This document shows, piece after piece, positions 19,742-28,241 of a DNA stretch of 35,817 bases. Source of the DNA: a virus; IMG/VR virus record IMGVR_UViG_3300032156_000041, positions 1 to 35,817 of that record; one strand, given 5' to 3'. Made by a program: the position numbers and the translations under genes. Numbering within the stretch: position 1 is the first letter of the stretch; each line of letters starts with the position of its first letter. The notes under the pieces are model-generated. The model ran no database searches. It saw only the letters and a list, made by a program, of their open reading frames with translations, and was not told the DNA's origin.

Positions 19742-21049
19742 TTAAGAAAGAATTCCTGAATTAGCAGGGATTGTCCTTAAAGTAACTTGGTTACTATTCT
19801 CAAAATTGTAATTTCGAGCAATAGCAATGTTACGTGCAATAGCTACACCCTTGCCTTGTTCAAGCATGGCCATACCATAAGCTTCTCGGAGTTTAATGTT
19901 CTGAATATCACGTTCTGGATCGGTCCACTGATCAGTTGTGATAGACTGAGACTGTCCAATAACTCCGCAAGCTCCAGAGTCAACCATGATTACGTTTGTT
20001 CTAGCACCAGTATCGATTCTCTCGTATCCAAACGAACCATAAGTAAATGGAACGTACTGGGTTACGATAACTTCGAGTGGTGTTGGAAGATAACGAGGAG
20101 CAATGTTAAAAGTCGCCCCGATTGGGTTAAGAGTCTGAGTCCACGCACTTCCACCTTTGATAGTATTACCAGAAGTGGCCGCATTTCCTGTTGCCGTAGT
20201 TCTTAAACCAAAACCGTTATGCGAGGTTCCCCAAGCAGCGGCTGCGTTACCATTAGGCGAACGAACTGAAGCGATTGTAGCACCAGCTAGAACAACTTCT
20301 CGCATCTCTGTATCGCACATGAAAGTTTTCCACGCAAGAGGATGCATTAAAAGTGTATCTGGACTGAAACCACGATTCAACAGGTATGCGTATAGTTCAA
20401 AAGTATCGTTTGCTGTTAGCGAACCATTTGCAGCACCAGTGATATCTCTACCAGTTGTATTCCCACCGTAGGAATTAGTAGGATTAACGTTATCAAAGAC
20501 GTCGTATCCCATTTCATTAATCAACTTAGCTGCTAATCTCTCCTTAAGTCTTGCGAGAGCTTTACCAGCTGCACGGAGCCATACATTCACTACATCCCAT
20601 GCGTTCTCCTGAAGAACTTCCTCTGTAAGGGAGATCTTGAGACCGTACTTGTCTGTAGTAATGGCAACCATGTCACCACCGTCGAGATCCAATGTTCTCT
20701 CTGGATATTCTCCTCCCTGACCAACTCTTCCTGCCTCCATTGTGCCGAGAGAGCCAATCTGGATTCTGGATCCGCGCTCAATAGTGATACTCTGAAACAA
20801 CTTATCTACGATGAAGAGGTTTGGTTCAATTGCTTCCCGAACAACTGTTTCAATTGTCTGAGGAACAAAGCGAGCCAGATCTTCTTTCGTAACTAAGTCT
20901 TTAAGTTCGAATTTCTGGACGTTACCATCTTTGTCAGCAAGACGTCCTCTATTAGTAAAAGCATCGTAGACGTTGTAGAATTTCACCCGATCTTCTTTCT
21001 TGGAAAAATGATCGATAGCTACTTCATCTTTAATATTCATGTATTCCAT
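19742..21049 (-). CDS. Major capsid protein (HK97 fold)
   Basis: The protein has 435 residues. An N-terminal helical region (to about residue 70) is followed by an E-loop-like segment with IERGSRIQIGSLGTMEAGRV and GGEYPERTLDLDGGDMVAIT. A long helix region contains LARLKERLAAKLINEMGYDV, the spine-helix position. The P-domain and A-domain follow (SPDTLLMHPLAWKTFM, PLEVIVTQYVPF), and a final strand region VIMVDSGACGVI closes the fold. AAGGAG lies upstream of the ATG at 21049; a second ATG three codons later is possible. It is placed after the protease and a capsid accessory gene and before a strong terminator, as expected for the most abundant virion protein. The base composition looks less AT-rich than in neighbouring genes, consistent with high expression. 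Capsid assignment is strong; the fold is inferred. Confidence 0.9.
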   Translation of the reverse strand: MEYMNIKDEVAIDHFSKKEDRVKFYNVYDAFTNRGRLADKDGNVQKFELKDLVTKEDLARFVPQTIETVVREAIEPNLFIVDKLFQSITIERGSRIQIGSLGTMEAGRVGQGGEYPERTLDLDGGDMVAITTDKYGLKISLTEEVLQENAWDVVNVWLRAAGKALARLKERLAAKLINEMGYDVFDNVNPTNSYGGNTTGRDITGAANGSLTANDTFELYAYLLNRGFSPDTLLMHPLAWKTFMCDTEMREVVLAGATIASVRSPNGNAAAAWGTSHNGFGLRTTATGNAATSGNTIKGGSAWTQTLNPIGATFNIAPRYLPTPLEVIVTQYVPFTYGSFGYERIDTGARTNVIMVDSGACGVIGQSQSITTDQWTDPERDIQNIKLREAYGMAMLEQGKGVAIARNIAIARNYNFENSNQVTLRTIPANSGILS

Positions 21050-21063
21050 AGTATATTTTCTCC

Positions 21064-22164
21064 TTATGATACCAGTAGCTGAATTCTAACTAGTCCAAAT
21101 GCGCCAAGTCTGACAGCATTATAGACACCCTCAACAGTTGGAGCAGTTCCCTGACCAATTCGAATGCAGTCATAGACGAAGTCGAAAAGGTACTTAGGAA
21201 TTCCAGCGGTCTGAGTGCCAGGCATTCCAGATCTCGGATAGGTTAGAACATCATCCATTCCACCCTTTGGAAATCTGTTATCAATTGCAAGAATCTTACC
21301 AACTGTTTGAGCAGTTAGACCCTGCGTAAGTGCACTTGCTCCACCCTGAATCTTATAGTTTCCTATTAGATCAGACTGTACAAGGCATCCAGTTCGAAAG
21401 ACATCACTATTTACTGTATCTACTGTAAGATACGCGTACTTTTTATTAATGTCTCTCCAGGTAAGAAGATTAGCATATGTATTCTGATACTGAGGATTTA
21501 CTCCTGAGTATACGCTATTGCTAACTTTAACGTATGGAACTTCTACGTACCAATCCGTGAGGACGTGGCCGCCATCAGCGTGCATACGATAATTAAGATA
21601 CTTTCCGTTAATGTCCTGATACCAGTCATGGAAAGCCACGCCGATAGGAGCATTTGCAGGAAGAGTACATGCGTTACCAGCTGCTGCTAGATTTCCATTA
21701 CTTAGGATAGTAGCTGCTGTTACGTCGTCAGCCGAATAGAATCCACTGCAGATCGCGCCACCATTAGCTGGAACTAAGAGTCCAGTAATGAATTCGCTAT
21801 ATCCCCAGAAGGAATTATCGATACTAACTGTCATACTTGCTCCACCAAGTTCTGAGGCTTGATGTCCAATAGCAATCGATCCGCTTGAATTGGGATAGAA
21901 CATCCCAGAAGCGCCATCTTCTGTTGTTAGAGCTGCTACAATACGGCCTTTTGGTATAACTACGTAATCTTCGCTAGTTACATCCTCAAACCCTACTGGC
22001 AGGTACTTATACACGCCATAATACTCGGCTGGTCTTACTCCCTCACTCTGTTCAAAACGCATATTTCCAAGATCAGAAATCGCGTACTTTGAAGGACGAG
22101 TTCGAATGTCAAACTTAGGAGCATTATGAGTGCTGAAAGGCATCGCAAAATTTCCAATAGCCAT
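21064..22164 (-). CDS. Probable capsid accessory or decoration protein
   Basis: The protein has 366 residues. It is Gly/Ala/Ser/Tyr-rich and predicted mostly beta: YVVIPKGRIVAALTTEDGA, ASMTVSIDNSFWGYSEF, HVLTDWYVEVPYVKVSN, KKYAYLTVDTVN. It has no signal peptide or enzyme motif. It lies between the protease-scaffold gene and the major capsid gene, has a good GGAGG site, and its start overlaps the previous stop (TAATG). Genes in this position usually encode a head decoration protein or a second capsid protein. A head-surface role fits the beta composition and the position but is inference. Confidence 0.7.
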   Translation of the reverse strand: MAIGNFAMPFSTHNAPKFDIRTRPSKYAISDLGNMRFEQSEGVRPAEYYGVYKYLPVGFEDVTSEDYVVIPKGRIVAALTTEDGASGMFYPNSSGSIAIGHQASELGGASMTVSIDNSFWGYSEFITGLLVPANGGAICSGFYSADDVTAATILSNGNLAAAGNACTLPANAPIGVAFHDWYQDINGKYLNYRMHADGGHVLTDWYVEVPYVKVSNSVYSGVNPQYQNTYANLLTWRDINKKYAYLTVDTVNSDVFRTGCLVQSDLIGNYKIQGGASALTQGLTAQTVGKILAIDNRFPKGGMDDVLTYPRSGMPGTQTAGIPKYLFDFVYDCIRIGQGTAPTVEGVYNAVRLGAFGLVRIQLLVS

Positions 22165-23702
22165 TATTCAACCTCCATAGTTGTTCTGTCTTCATCAAAG
22201 ATAGAGTAAGGATTATCGGTTGATATTTCCTTAGGTTTATCTTGATTTGTGTTTACATTAGTATCAGCCTGAGCAGTTGGGTCCTGAACTGGCTGTTGTG
22301 TCTGACTTGCGTCTGTCTCAATAATTGTTGGTCTAAGATCAGACAGTGTATCAACGAGACTTTCTACTTTTCTTGCCGAATACTTCTTACTAAGTTCATC
22401 TTTACTGGTCTTTTCTCCGTCGAGAACTCTGAGGTCTACGATATGATTCACGACCGAGTCTCTGTATCGAACACTAATAAGAGCATTCTCATCTAAGAGT
22501 TTCTGAATCTCGTTATCTCTTTCAGATAGTATAGTATCTTTCTGTTTAACTGTATCTGTTAGTGTATTCTTTTCTGTCTCTAGTTCTGTAATCTTTGTAT
22601 CTTTTATTTCCAAAGCTTTCTTATGCTCGTCTTCTACTTCTTTAAGGTAGTCAAGAAGTTCGTTCTTCTTAAGAGCATTTAAATCTTTTTGTTCAGGTAC
22701 TACTGGGGTCTGAGGCTGGGGATCTGTTGATGTTGAATCAGTCTTTGGTTCATCAAAGTCTGGCTCATTCTTGAATAGTTCCTCAATAGCAGCAACTTCT
22801 TCCTCAGTAAAATCATCGCCTAATCGATAAACTAAAAGATCTGGTGTAACTTCAAGTTCGTCTTTCGACGGCTGAATGTTATACCGCTTACCTTTTCTAT
22901 AAAGGCATGCTTTGATCTTATTCTTTACCGAGTCGGGAAGTTTCGCCTGTGGAAGTCTTGCTAGGCCATTTCGAACGTGCGCTGCATCGTGTGCTGGGAA
23001 TTTTCTAAGCTTAGTCCCATCTTTTGTTACAACGTAGCAAAAGACAGAATCAGGGAGATTATTCCTAGCCGTAGTTGTCAGCACGGCGTCTTTTTGGTCC
23101 ATTAAAGCATCCTCCATTTGTATTTCAGATAAGATGACTTCTCTGTGGTCTAGAAACTGCTGGTATGGAATCCAGCCTGTTCCCAAGTCAATTTGATCGA
23201 TTGCGGCATATTCATCTGCAGGATCGTTAACAAATGAACTTTCCGTATAGTCGATCTGATCAATTAGCCAATGTACTTTCTTTCCTGATGCACTATATGT
23301 TCCTTTTTTATGTTCACAAAGGCCGTCTTCTGTTATAATTTGTCCACATTCACTACATATTACTTTACTAGATCTTGAGCCTACTGATACAGTATAGTAT
23401 CTACCATCTAGTATCTTGGATATTGCATCCTTATCAGTAATTCGCGCAGTGAGTTCTATATAATTTGGCGGTTCTGTAGTAGAGTCGGTCATCTTAATTT
23501 CGTATGATCTAATTCTACCTATTGGGTCTTTCTTAGTATCGTGTCCTACAAGTTTAGGTTTCTTATATGGAGAGATCCAGGATTTAGCGCCTTTTTCTAT
23601 TGCGTTCTTTGTATAAAAGACGGCGTTCTTATTTACATATTCGAAGTGAGTAGCCTTGAATCTTACATCTACCCAATCTGGTATAAATTTAACAGAACTC
23701 AT
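22164..23702 (-). CDS. Prohead maturation protease fused to scaffold-like domain
   Basis: The protein has 512 residues. Residues about 45-170 resemble the phage prohead serine proteases, with H54 in KPKLVGHD and S106 in YTVSVGSRS as likely catalytic His and Ser. An unusual Cys/His cluster follows directly (C116, C119, C129, H131), which may bind zinc. Residues about 215-275 contain NNLPDSVFCYVV, then KFPAHDAAHVRNGLARLPQ, a module recurrent in phage protease and head proteins. Residues about 335-425 form a long charged coiled coil (KNELLDYLKEVEDEHKKALE and onward), the scaffold part, followed by a Gln/Thr/Asn-rich tail. The fusion would be cleaved during capsid maturation. The start at 23702 overlaps the portal gene by 14 bases and has GAGGA upstream. 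Confidence 0.85.
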   Translation of the reverse strand: MSSVKFIPDWVDVRFKATHFEYVNKNAVFYTKNAIEKGAKSWISPYKKPKLVGHDTKKDPIGRIRSYEIKMTDSTTEPPNYIELTARITDKDAISKILDGRYYTVSVGSRSSKVICSECGQIITEDGLCEHKKGTYSASGKKVHWLIDQIDYTESSFVNDPADEYAAIDQIDLGTGWIPYQQFLDHREVILSEIQMEDALMDQKDAVLTTTARNNLPDSVFCYVVTKDGTKLRKFPAHDAAHVRNGLARLPQAKLPDSVKNKIKACLYRKGKRYNIQPSKDELEVTPDLLVYRLGDDFTEEEVAAIEELFKNEPDFDEPKTDSTSTDPQPQTPVVPEQKDLNALKKNELLDYLKEVEDEHKKALEIKDTKITELETEKNTLTDTVKQKDTILSERDNEIQKLLDENALISVRYRDSVVNHIVDLRVLDGEKTSKDELSKKYSARKVESLVDTLSDLRPTIIETDASQTQQPVQDPTAQADTNVNTNQDKPKEISTDNPYSIFDEDRTTMEVE

Positions 23703-25668
23703 AGAAACTATCTTCCTCTACTGTGCATTTGCAGCCATACGAAAATGGTGGCAAATCTTTATAATCCAAATTTCTTATATCCAGATTAATATTGGTATGT
23801 AGACTACAATCGGTTGTACTAGTTAGTATAGTCAGATATCCTAAAGATTTATATATTGAAGCCTTAGCGAGATTTTGAAGTTTCAATTCTAGTGTACTAA
23901 ATAAGTCTTCGAGAAGAGTTGAATATCCACTAATATGATTGTCTGTCTTTATAGTCTTTGTCATATCCAGTTTTGCGTCCAGGATTGGACCGAGAGAATT
24001 AATAAATTTATTGTATAATTCGTTAGAAGGAATTACATTTAATCTAAAGAAATCAATATATGATTTGCTACTTTCAATATAATATTTTAAAGATACGTCC
24101 ATTAACTCTTCTCTAATACTATTCTTATACTTTGTTATATTAGGACTGGACTTGTGACCGTCGTCTGTTAGAAGTACATCTATTAGTTTAATATTTGTAG
24201 AAGAGAGTTCTCTAACAAGATCTTTAGCAACCTTTGGTCTGGAATTTAACTTACCGTGTTGATTAGCTGGTTGATTTTTATTTGATATTGCTTTAGCTTT
24301 TGCACTTTCTTGAGCGATGGCAAGCATTCCATCATTCTTAGCTTCTATTTGTGGTATTGTAATTAGTCTTAAGAATGTATCTGGATCTTGTAGGCCACTA
24401 TCGTAATCCATCTCTAGTCTTGCTTCGGATCTAGTAACCAGATTATTCTGCCACTTTGCGATTATATGTGTCTCTTTCTTAATTTGATTTTCTAGGTCTA
24501 TCTCTGGGAAATTAAACTCTAATGCATCTATGAGATTACTATAACCGCCATCAAGCATTAGTTCTCGAATAAGTTCCATCTCTACTTTATTCTTAATTAT
24601 TCTTTGAAACGAAATAGTAATTGCTTGCATCGAAAGATCTAGCATCTGACTAGTATTTCTATTACTAGTATCTGAATCTCCCATTGCTACAGGAGAGACG
24701 CCTAGACCAGCAAAGACTCTTTTCTTGAAGTGATCGATAAAAGATATAATATCTAAGGGCGAGTTATTATTTGTTGGAACTTCTACTGTGTGATGCCCAG
24801 GAACCACAAGCATTCCATATGATGGCATATTATTAATAGTAGAGCGTACTTCGTTTATTTCTCCAGGAGATGGAGGAATATCTTTAGAACCTACTTTGTA
24901 TAGGTATAAAGGAATTGAGTACTGAAAACCTAGAATCTCTACTTCCTCTTCTAGCTTTCTAAGGGCGCGAACATCATCAAGTACCGATACAATATTTGAA
25001 AGTCCCGCAACTGTTCCTGGAATTTTATTATATGTAAAGTGTATTACGTCTCGTGCGTCCCATATTACTTCTTGTCCATTAACGGTTTGTCTATAATTTA
25101 CTATTTGATTTCTATCATTAAGACCTATCATTACTGTTGTTGCTTCCGCTACAAAGAGACCGACGATAGGATTTAGATCTTTACCATATAATCTAAATGA
25201 ATTTCCAAGAGAACTTTTTGCGCCAGATCTTACTTTTATAAGATAAGCATTTGCATATGTAACTAGTTGTCTGGATATTTGAGAGATAACTTCGTAGAAG
25301 GTTTGATTAGTTAGATTTTCAATTTCTTTAATTCTCTTAGTAACGTGCTTTTGAATCTTACTATCTTTTGAGGTAAACTCGTATCCGTTCTTTAATATTT
25401 GTTCTGTAAAAATATTAACAGATCGTCTTAAGAATCCATCAAGCATAACCGCATTAGCGATCGTAGGAAGATCGTATTCTGGTTTTACAAATTCTACATT
25501 TCTAGCAAGGTTATAAGGATAAGTCATCTTAGCTATCTGTACTCGAGCAAATTTGGTAGTTGGATCTTCAACATCTATTTTGTCGTATTTTACAATACCA
25601 TTTGCTAGTACTGTTTCGTCGACCATCAGTTCTTTAACTCTTCTTTTAAGAAAGTCTTTTATTCCCAT
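23689..25668 (-). CDS. Portal protein with C-terminal MuF-like remnant
   Basis: The protein has 659 residues. The portal core is visible as LARNVEFVKPEYDLPTIANA, a run of helices, GTVAGLSNIVSVLDDVRALR, then FAGLGVSPVAMGDSDTSNRN and an alpha-helical stem region. A Lys/Asn linker (NKNQPANQHGKLNSRPK) follows, common after portal cores. The last 150 residues include LPPFSYGCKCTVEE, resembling the PPFHPNCRC end of MuF head-morphogenesis domains, with SLHTNIN before it. The portal would form the DNA channel and anchor the terminase and the neck. The ATG at 25668 overlaps the upstream stop (TAATG) with AGGAAG nearby. Portal assignment is strong; the MuF remnant is a motif-level call. Confidence 0.88.
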   Translation of the reverse strand: MGIKDFLKRRVKELMVDETVLANGIVKYDKIDVEDPTTKFARVQIAKMTYPYNLARNVEFVKPEYDLPTIANAVMLDGFLRRSVNIFTEQILKNGYEFTSKDSKIQKHVTKRIKEIENLTNQTFYEVISQISRQLVTYANAYLIKVRSGAKSSLGNSFRLYGKDLNPIVGLFVAEATTVMIGLNDRNQIVNYRQTVNGQEVIWDARDVIHFTYNKIPGTVAGLSNIVSVLDDVRALRKLEEEVEILGFQYSIPLYLYKVGSKDIPPSPGEINEVRSTINNMPSYGMLVVPGHHTVEVPTNNNSPLDIISFIDHFKKRVFAGLGVSPVAMGDSDTSNRNTSQMLDLSMQAITISFQRIIKNKVEMELIRELMLDGGYSNLIDALEFNFPEIDLENQIKKETHIIAKWQNNLVTRSEARLEMDYDSGLQDPDTFLRLITIPQIEAKNDGMLAIAQESAKAKAISNKNQPANQHGKLNSRPKVAKDLVRELSSTNIKLIDVLLTDDGHKSSPNITKYKNSIREELMDVSLKYYIESSKSYIDFFRLNVIPSNELYNKFINSLGPILDAKLDMTKTIKTDNHISGYSTLLEDLFSTLELKLQNLAKASIYKSLGYLTILTSTTDCSLHTNINLDIRNLDYKDLPPFSYGCKCTVEEDSFYEFC

Positions 25669-26882
25669 TATTTCTTCCTATCCCTTAATCCAAGTGCCCA
25701 ACGTACAATCGCTTCTGGGTCTGGAGTATTTGGGCAGTCGGCGTTTAAGTTTGACAATCTATCAGAATTTATATCGGTCCCTTGAATACTATCAGCAGGA
25801 GTACTATTGGTCAAAATATTATCTACTTGTTCGTAATTATATCCCATATATTTGTGTAAAAATTCTCTGATAGACGAATTTGATAACAATGGTAAGGAAC
25901 CTTGCTGTAACTTGTTCTTATCGATTAGTATACGTCCTCGGTCGGACGATATATACACATAACCGAGATCTGATGGTTTTAGATCGTTATCTGTAGGTGA
26001 ACTTAACATAGAAATAGACGGAACATCTGGTTGACCTACTAAAGTAGATGTCTGTGCGGTAGCAGTCATATCATAATTAACACATAGATCCATACTTATA
26101 TAGGCATATTTCATTTTTAAAAGTAATTCTCTAAACCATTTAAGATACTCTAGATCCTTAACATTAATTGCTAGTTCTTTTATTGATTTCCAGAAATTAT
26201 ATTCTCCAGCAACATAACCAGTTAATTTATTAAAAAGATCAGCAAAGAGACCGTAGTCATCAACATATTTTAAAATTATTCTAATTAAGTCATGAAATGG
26301 TAAACACTTAGCCCATATCATATCTGTCTTAATTTCGTTCCTAAAGATACTAAGAACAGCATTAAAAATTGAATCTCTAAGAGTGAAGAACGTTTCTTGT
26401 AGAAGTGTAAGAATAGCAGCATATACATTATTCATAATTTCTTTAAAGACATCAGGTATAAAGAAAGCAAATTTTTGGGTATCATTAGATAGAAGAACAA
26501 GTATAAAATCTATAAATGCTACAAGAACATCAATCCACTTTGCGAAGTCTCCAGAATCTAACGATATAGTAGCTTTGTATTTATATGATTGAAGAAAGAC
26601 AGCCCATAATCCCTGTATAAGACAACAAACCACTTCAGGATTTTCAAACCAACTAGTTAGAACTGTATTCATGTCATGTAGTAGACCTTTAAGAATTGGT
26701 TTATCTACTTCTTGAATTGTTCGTTCTAGAAGACTCTTATATTTCGTATATGAATTGCTAGATGAAGCGTCTACTATATCCGCCAATGTTGGATTTGTTA
26801 TCTGATCCAACATAGAATCGAGCGTCCTACTAAAACGCTCTACATCTACTTCGGCGTTTGCGACTTGGTTATTTATTGGCAT
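25668..26882 (-). CDS. Helical virion protein between terminase and portal, unknown function
   Basis: The protein has 404 residues. The middle (about 100-250) is strongly hydrophobic and helical, including LVAFIDFILVLLSND and YAAILTLLQETFFTLRDSIF, and could be membrane-associated or a buried helical bundle. The pentapeptide MIWAK lies near residue 195 and also occurs in the 376-residue protein at 27111-28241, in a similar hydrophobic setting. The C-terminal third is polar and ends NTPDPEAIVRWALGLRDRKK. The start overlaps the 79-residue gene before it by 14 bases. Position among head genes suggests a capsid-interior or packaging-linked protein. I do not recognise the family. Confidence 0.65.
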   Translation of the reverse strand: MPINNQVANAEVDVERFSRTLDSMLDQITNPTLADIVDASSSNSYTKYKSLLERTIQEVDKPILKGLLHDMNTVLTSWFENPEVVCCLIQGLWAVFLQSYKYKATISLDSGDFAKWIDVLVAFIDFILVLLSNDTQKFAFFIPDVFKEIMNNVYAAILTLLQETFFTLRDSIFNAVLSIFRNEIKTDMIWAKCLPFHDLIRIILKYVDDYGLFADLFNKLTGYVAGEYNFWKSIKELAINVKDLEYLKWFRELLLKMKYAYISMDLCVNYDMTATAQTSTLVGQPDVPSISMLSSPTDNDLKPSDLGYVYISSDRGRILIDKNKLQQGSLPLLSNSSIREFLHKYMGYNYEQVDNILTNSTPADSIQGTDINSDRLSNLNADCPNTPDPEAIVRWALGLRDRKK

Positions 26883-27108
26883 TCTTTTTTCCCCAAGCAG
26901 TTAGTTTTTCTACTTCTATACTATTAAATCTAAACGCATAAATCCTATCTTTAAGTCCTTCTGTCTTTAATCTAAATTCTTGTGTGGTCTCGTTATCTAC
27001 CATAATTCTACACCAAAATTTTTCCCATTCTACATGATCTCGTATCTTCTTTAAAGCGGGTAGCATTAATGCAGCTCCTGCTACATATCCATTCTTATTA
27101 GAGTGCAT
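26869..27108 (-). CDS. Small basic protein, unknown function
   Basis: The protein has 79 residues. It opens MHSNKNGYVAGAALMLPALK, then a mixed region with Trp and Cys (VEWEKFWCRIMVDN) and a basic tail KLTAWGKKNANK. TAAGGATTTAATT precedes the ATG, a good ribosome site. It is squeezed between two larger hydrophobic head proteins and overlaps the next by 14 bases, so it is very probably a real coupled gene. No domain can be named. Confidence 0.6.
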   Translation of the reverse strand: MHSNKNGYVAGAALMLPALKKIRDHVEWEKFWCRIMVDNETTQEFRLKTEGLKDRIYAFRFNSIEVEKLTAWGKKNANK

Positions 27109-27110
27109 AA

Positions 27111-28241
27111 TTAAATCCTTACTGGTAATCCAAGATCTGTTGGATTTCTTGGGGTTAAAGCATCTGAAATTAATGCATTTAGAACAGTCTTAGCTGCTTC
27201 AAGACAATCGGGAGGTATACCTAAACCCAGAGCTTCCCCAGGATTAATTTCTGGAAAAACTTTATCGTCTTCGTCGGTAATACACGGGATTGCGTCTTCT
27301 GGAAACATACTATTCATATCTGATTTTACACCTTTAAGATCAGTAGAATCTTTAGTAGATTCCGAGAATCCTGTTCCTTTAGTACAAGGTGGTGGACAAT
27401 TTATTTCTTTAGGCGGTTGATATCGTTTATAATTCTTCTTAGGAATCTCACATAATAATCTAATTCTAAGTTTATTAAGTAATGTATTAAGTGGTCCGTT
27501 ATCTATTTCAGACTTCTTTGGTTTTCTTAGTTTCTTAAAGAATACTATAATTGTATCAATTGGTGTAATTAAAATCTTAAGTGGTTTAATAAAGAGTGGG
27601 TCTACTAGGTACTTAGCCCAAATCATATTCCACCAGAACATATTAAGCATCTCTAATAACATATTCTGCATCTTCTTATTATATTTATCGGCCATATCAG
27701 ATTTCTGATCGTTAATTGGTTCATCGTTAGATTTAGATTTAAGATTTCTTTTAAACATATCCGCTAAATCTTTAGTTACCTCATTACATTGTAACCAAGG
27801 TCCTTCTAGGTCCGCATTACCAGTGAGCGCTCCATCGATTGGAGAACCCATTCCAAAAAGTTGAGGAATATTATCTATAATAGACATTGCCCTATCAACT
27901 GTATCTCGAGTAATATTTGTATTACCATCAGGATTTAATTTCGCCGCAGCGGTCGCTACACTATCATTAGAAGGAGGAATATTCATATCTTTTGTAAGTT
28001 CGTCTACCATGTCTTCAGCATTTTCTAATAAATCTTCCATGCTCTTTACATGGTCAAGAATATCATCAATTCTCTTCTTAGTTCTTTGTTGTTCGTCAGT
28101 ATTATCTGCTGGTGTAGATATAGCAGAAGTTTCTGTATGTCCTAATGGAAATGTAACTCTACTCTCCACAATTAATTGTTGAAGAATTTCAGCAGGGATT
28201 TCTTTTCCTAAGTAATCTTCGATTCTTACGTTCTTATCCAT
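27111..28241 (-). CDS. Head-region virion protein with hydrophobic centre, unknown function
   Basis: The protein has 376 residues. The N-terminal 150 residues are acidic and helical (DDILDHVKSMEDLLENAEDM). A hydrophobic centre follows (MLLEMLNMFWWNMIWAKYLV, KPLKILITPIDTIIVFF) and shares MIWAK with the protein at 25668-26882. A Cys/Pro-rich stretch (EINCPPPCTKGTGFSE) and a polar C-terminal part complete it. The start overlaps the terminase stop (TAATG). The arrangement of two related hydrophobic proteins flanking a small one between terminase and portal suggests a shared packaging or internal-head role. That relation rests on a short motif and similar layout, so it is tentative. Confidence 0.65.
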   Translation of the reverse strand: MDKNVRIEDYLGKEIPAEILQQLIVESRVTFPLGHTETSAISTPADNTDEQQRTKKRIDDILDHVKSMEDLLENAEDMVDELTKDMNIPPSNDSVATAAAKLNPDGNTNITRDTVDRAMSIIDNIPQLFGMGSPIDGALTGNADLEGPWLQCNEVTKDLADMFKRNLKSKSNDEPINDQKSDMADKYNKKMQNMLLEMLNMFWWNMIWAKYLVDPLFIKPLKILITPIDTIIVFFKKLRKPKKSEIDNGPLNTLLNKLRIRLLCEIPKKNYKRYQPPKEINCPPPCTKGTGFSESTKDSTDLKGVKSDMNSMFPEDAIPCITDEDDKVFPEINPGEALGLGIPPDCLEAAKTVLNALISDALTPRNPTDLGLPVRI

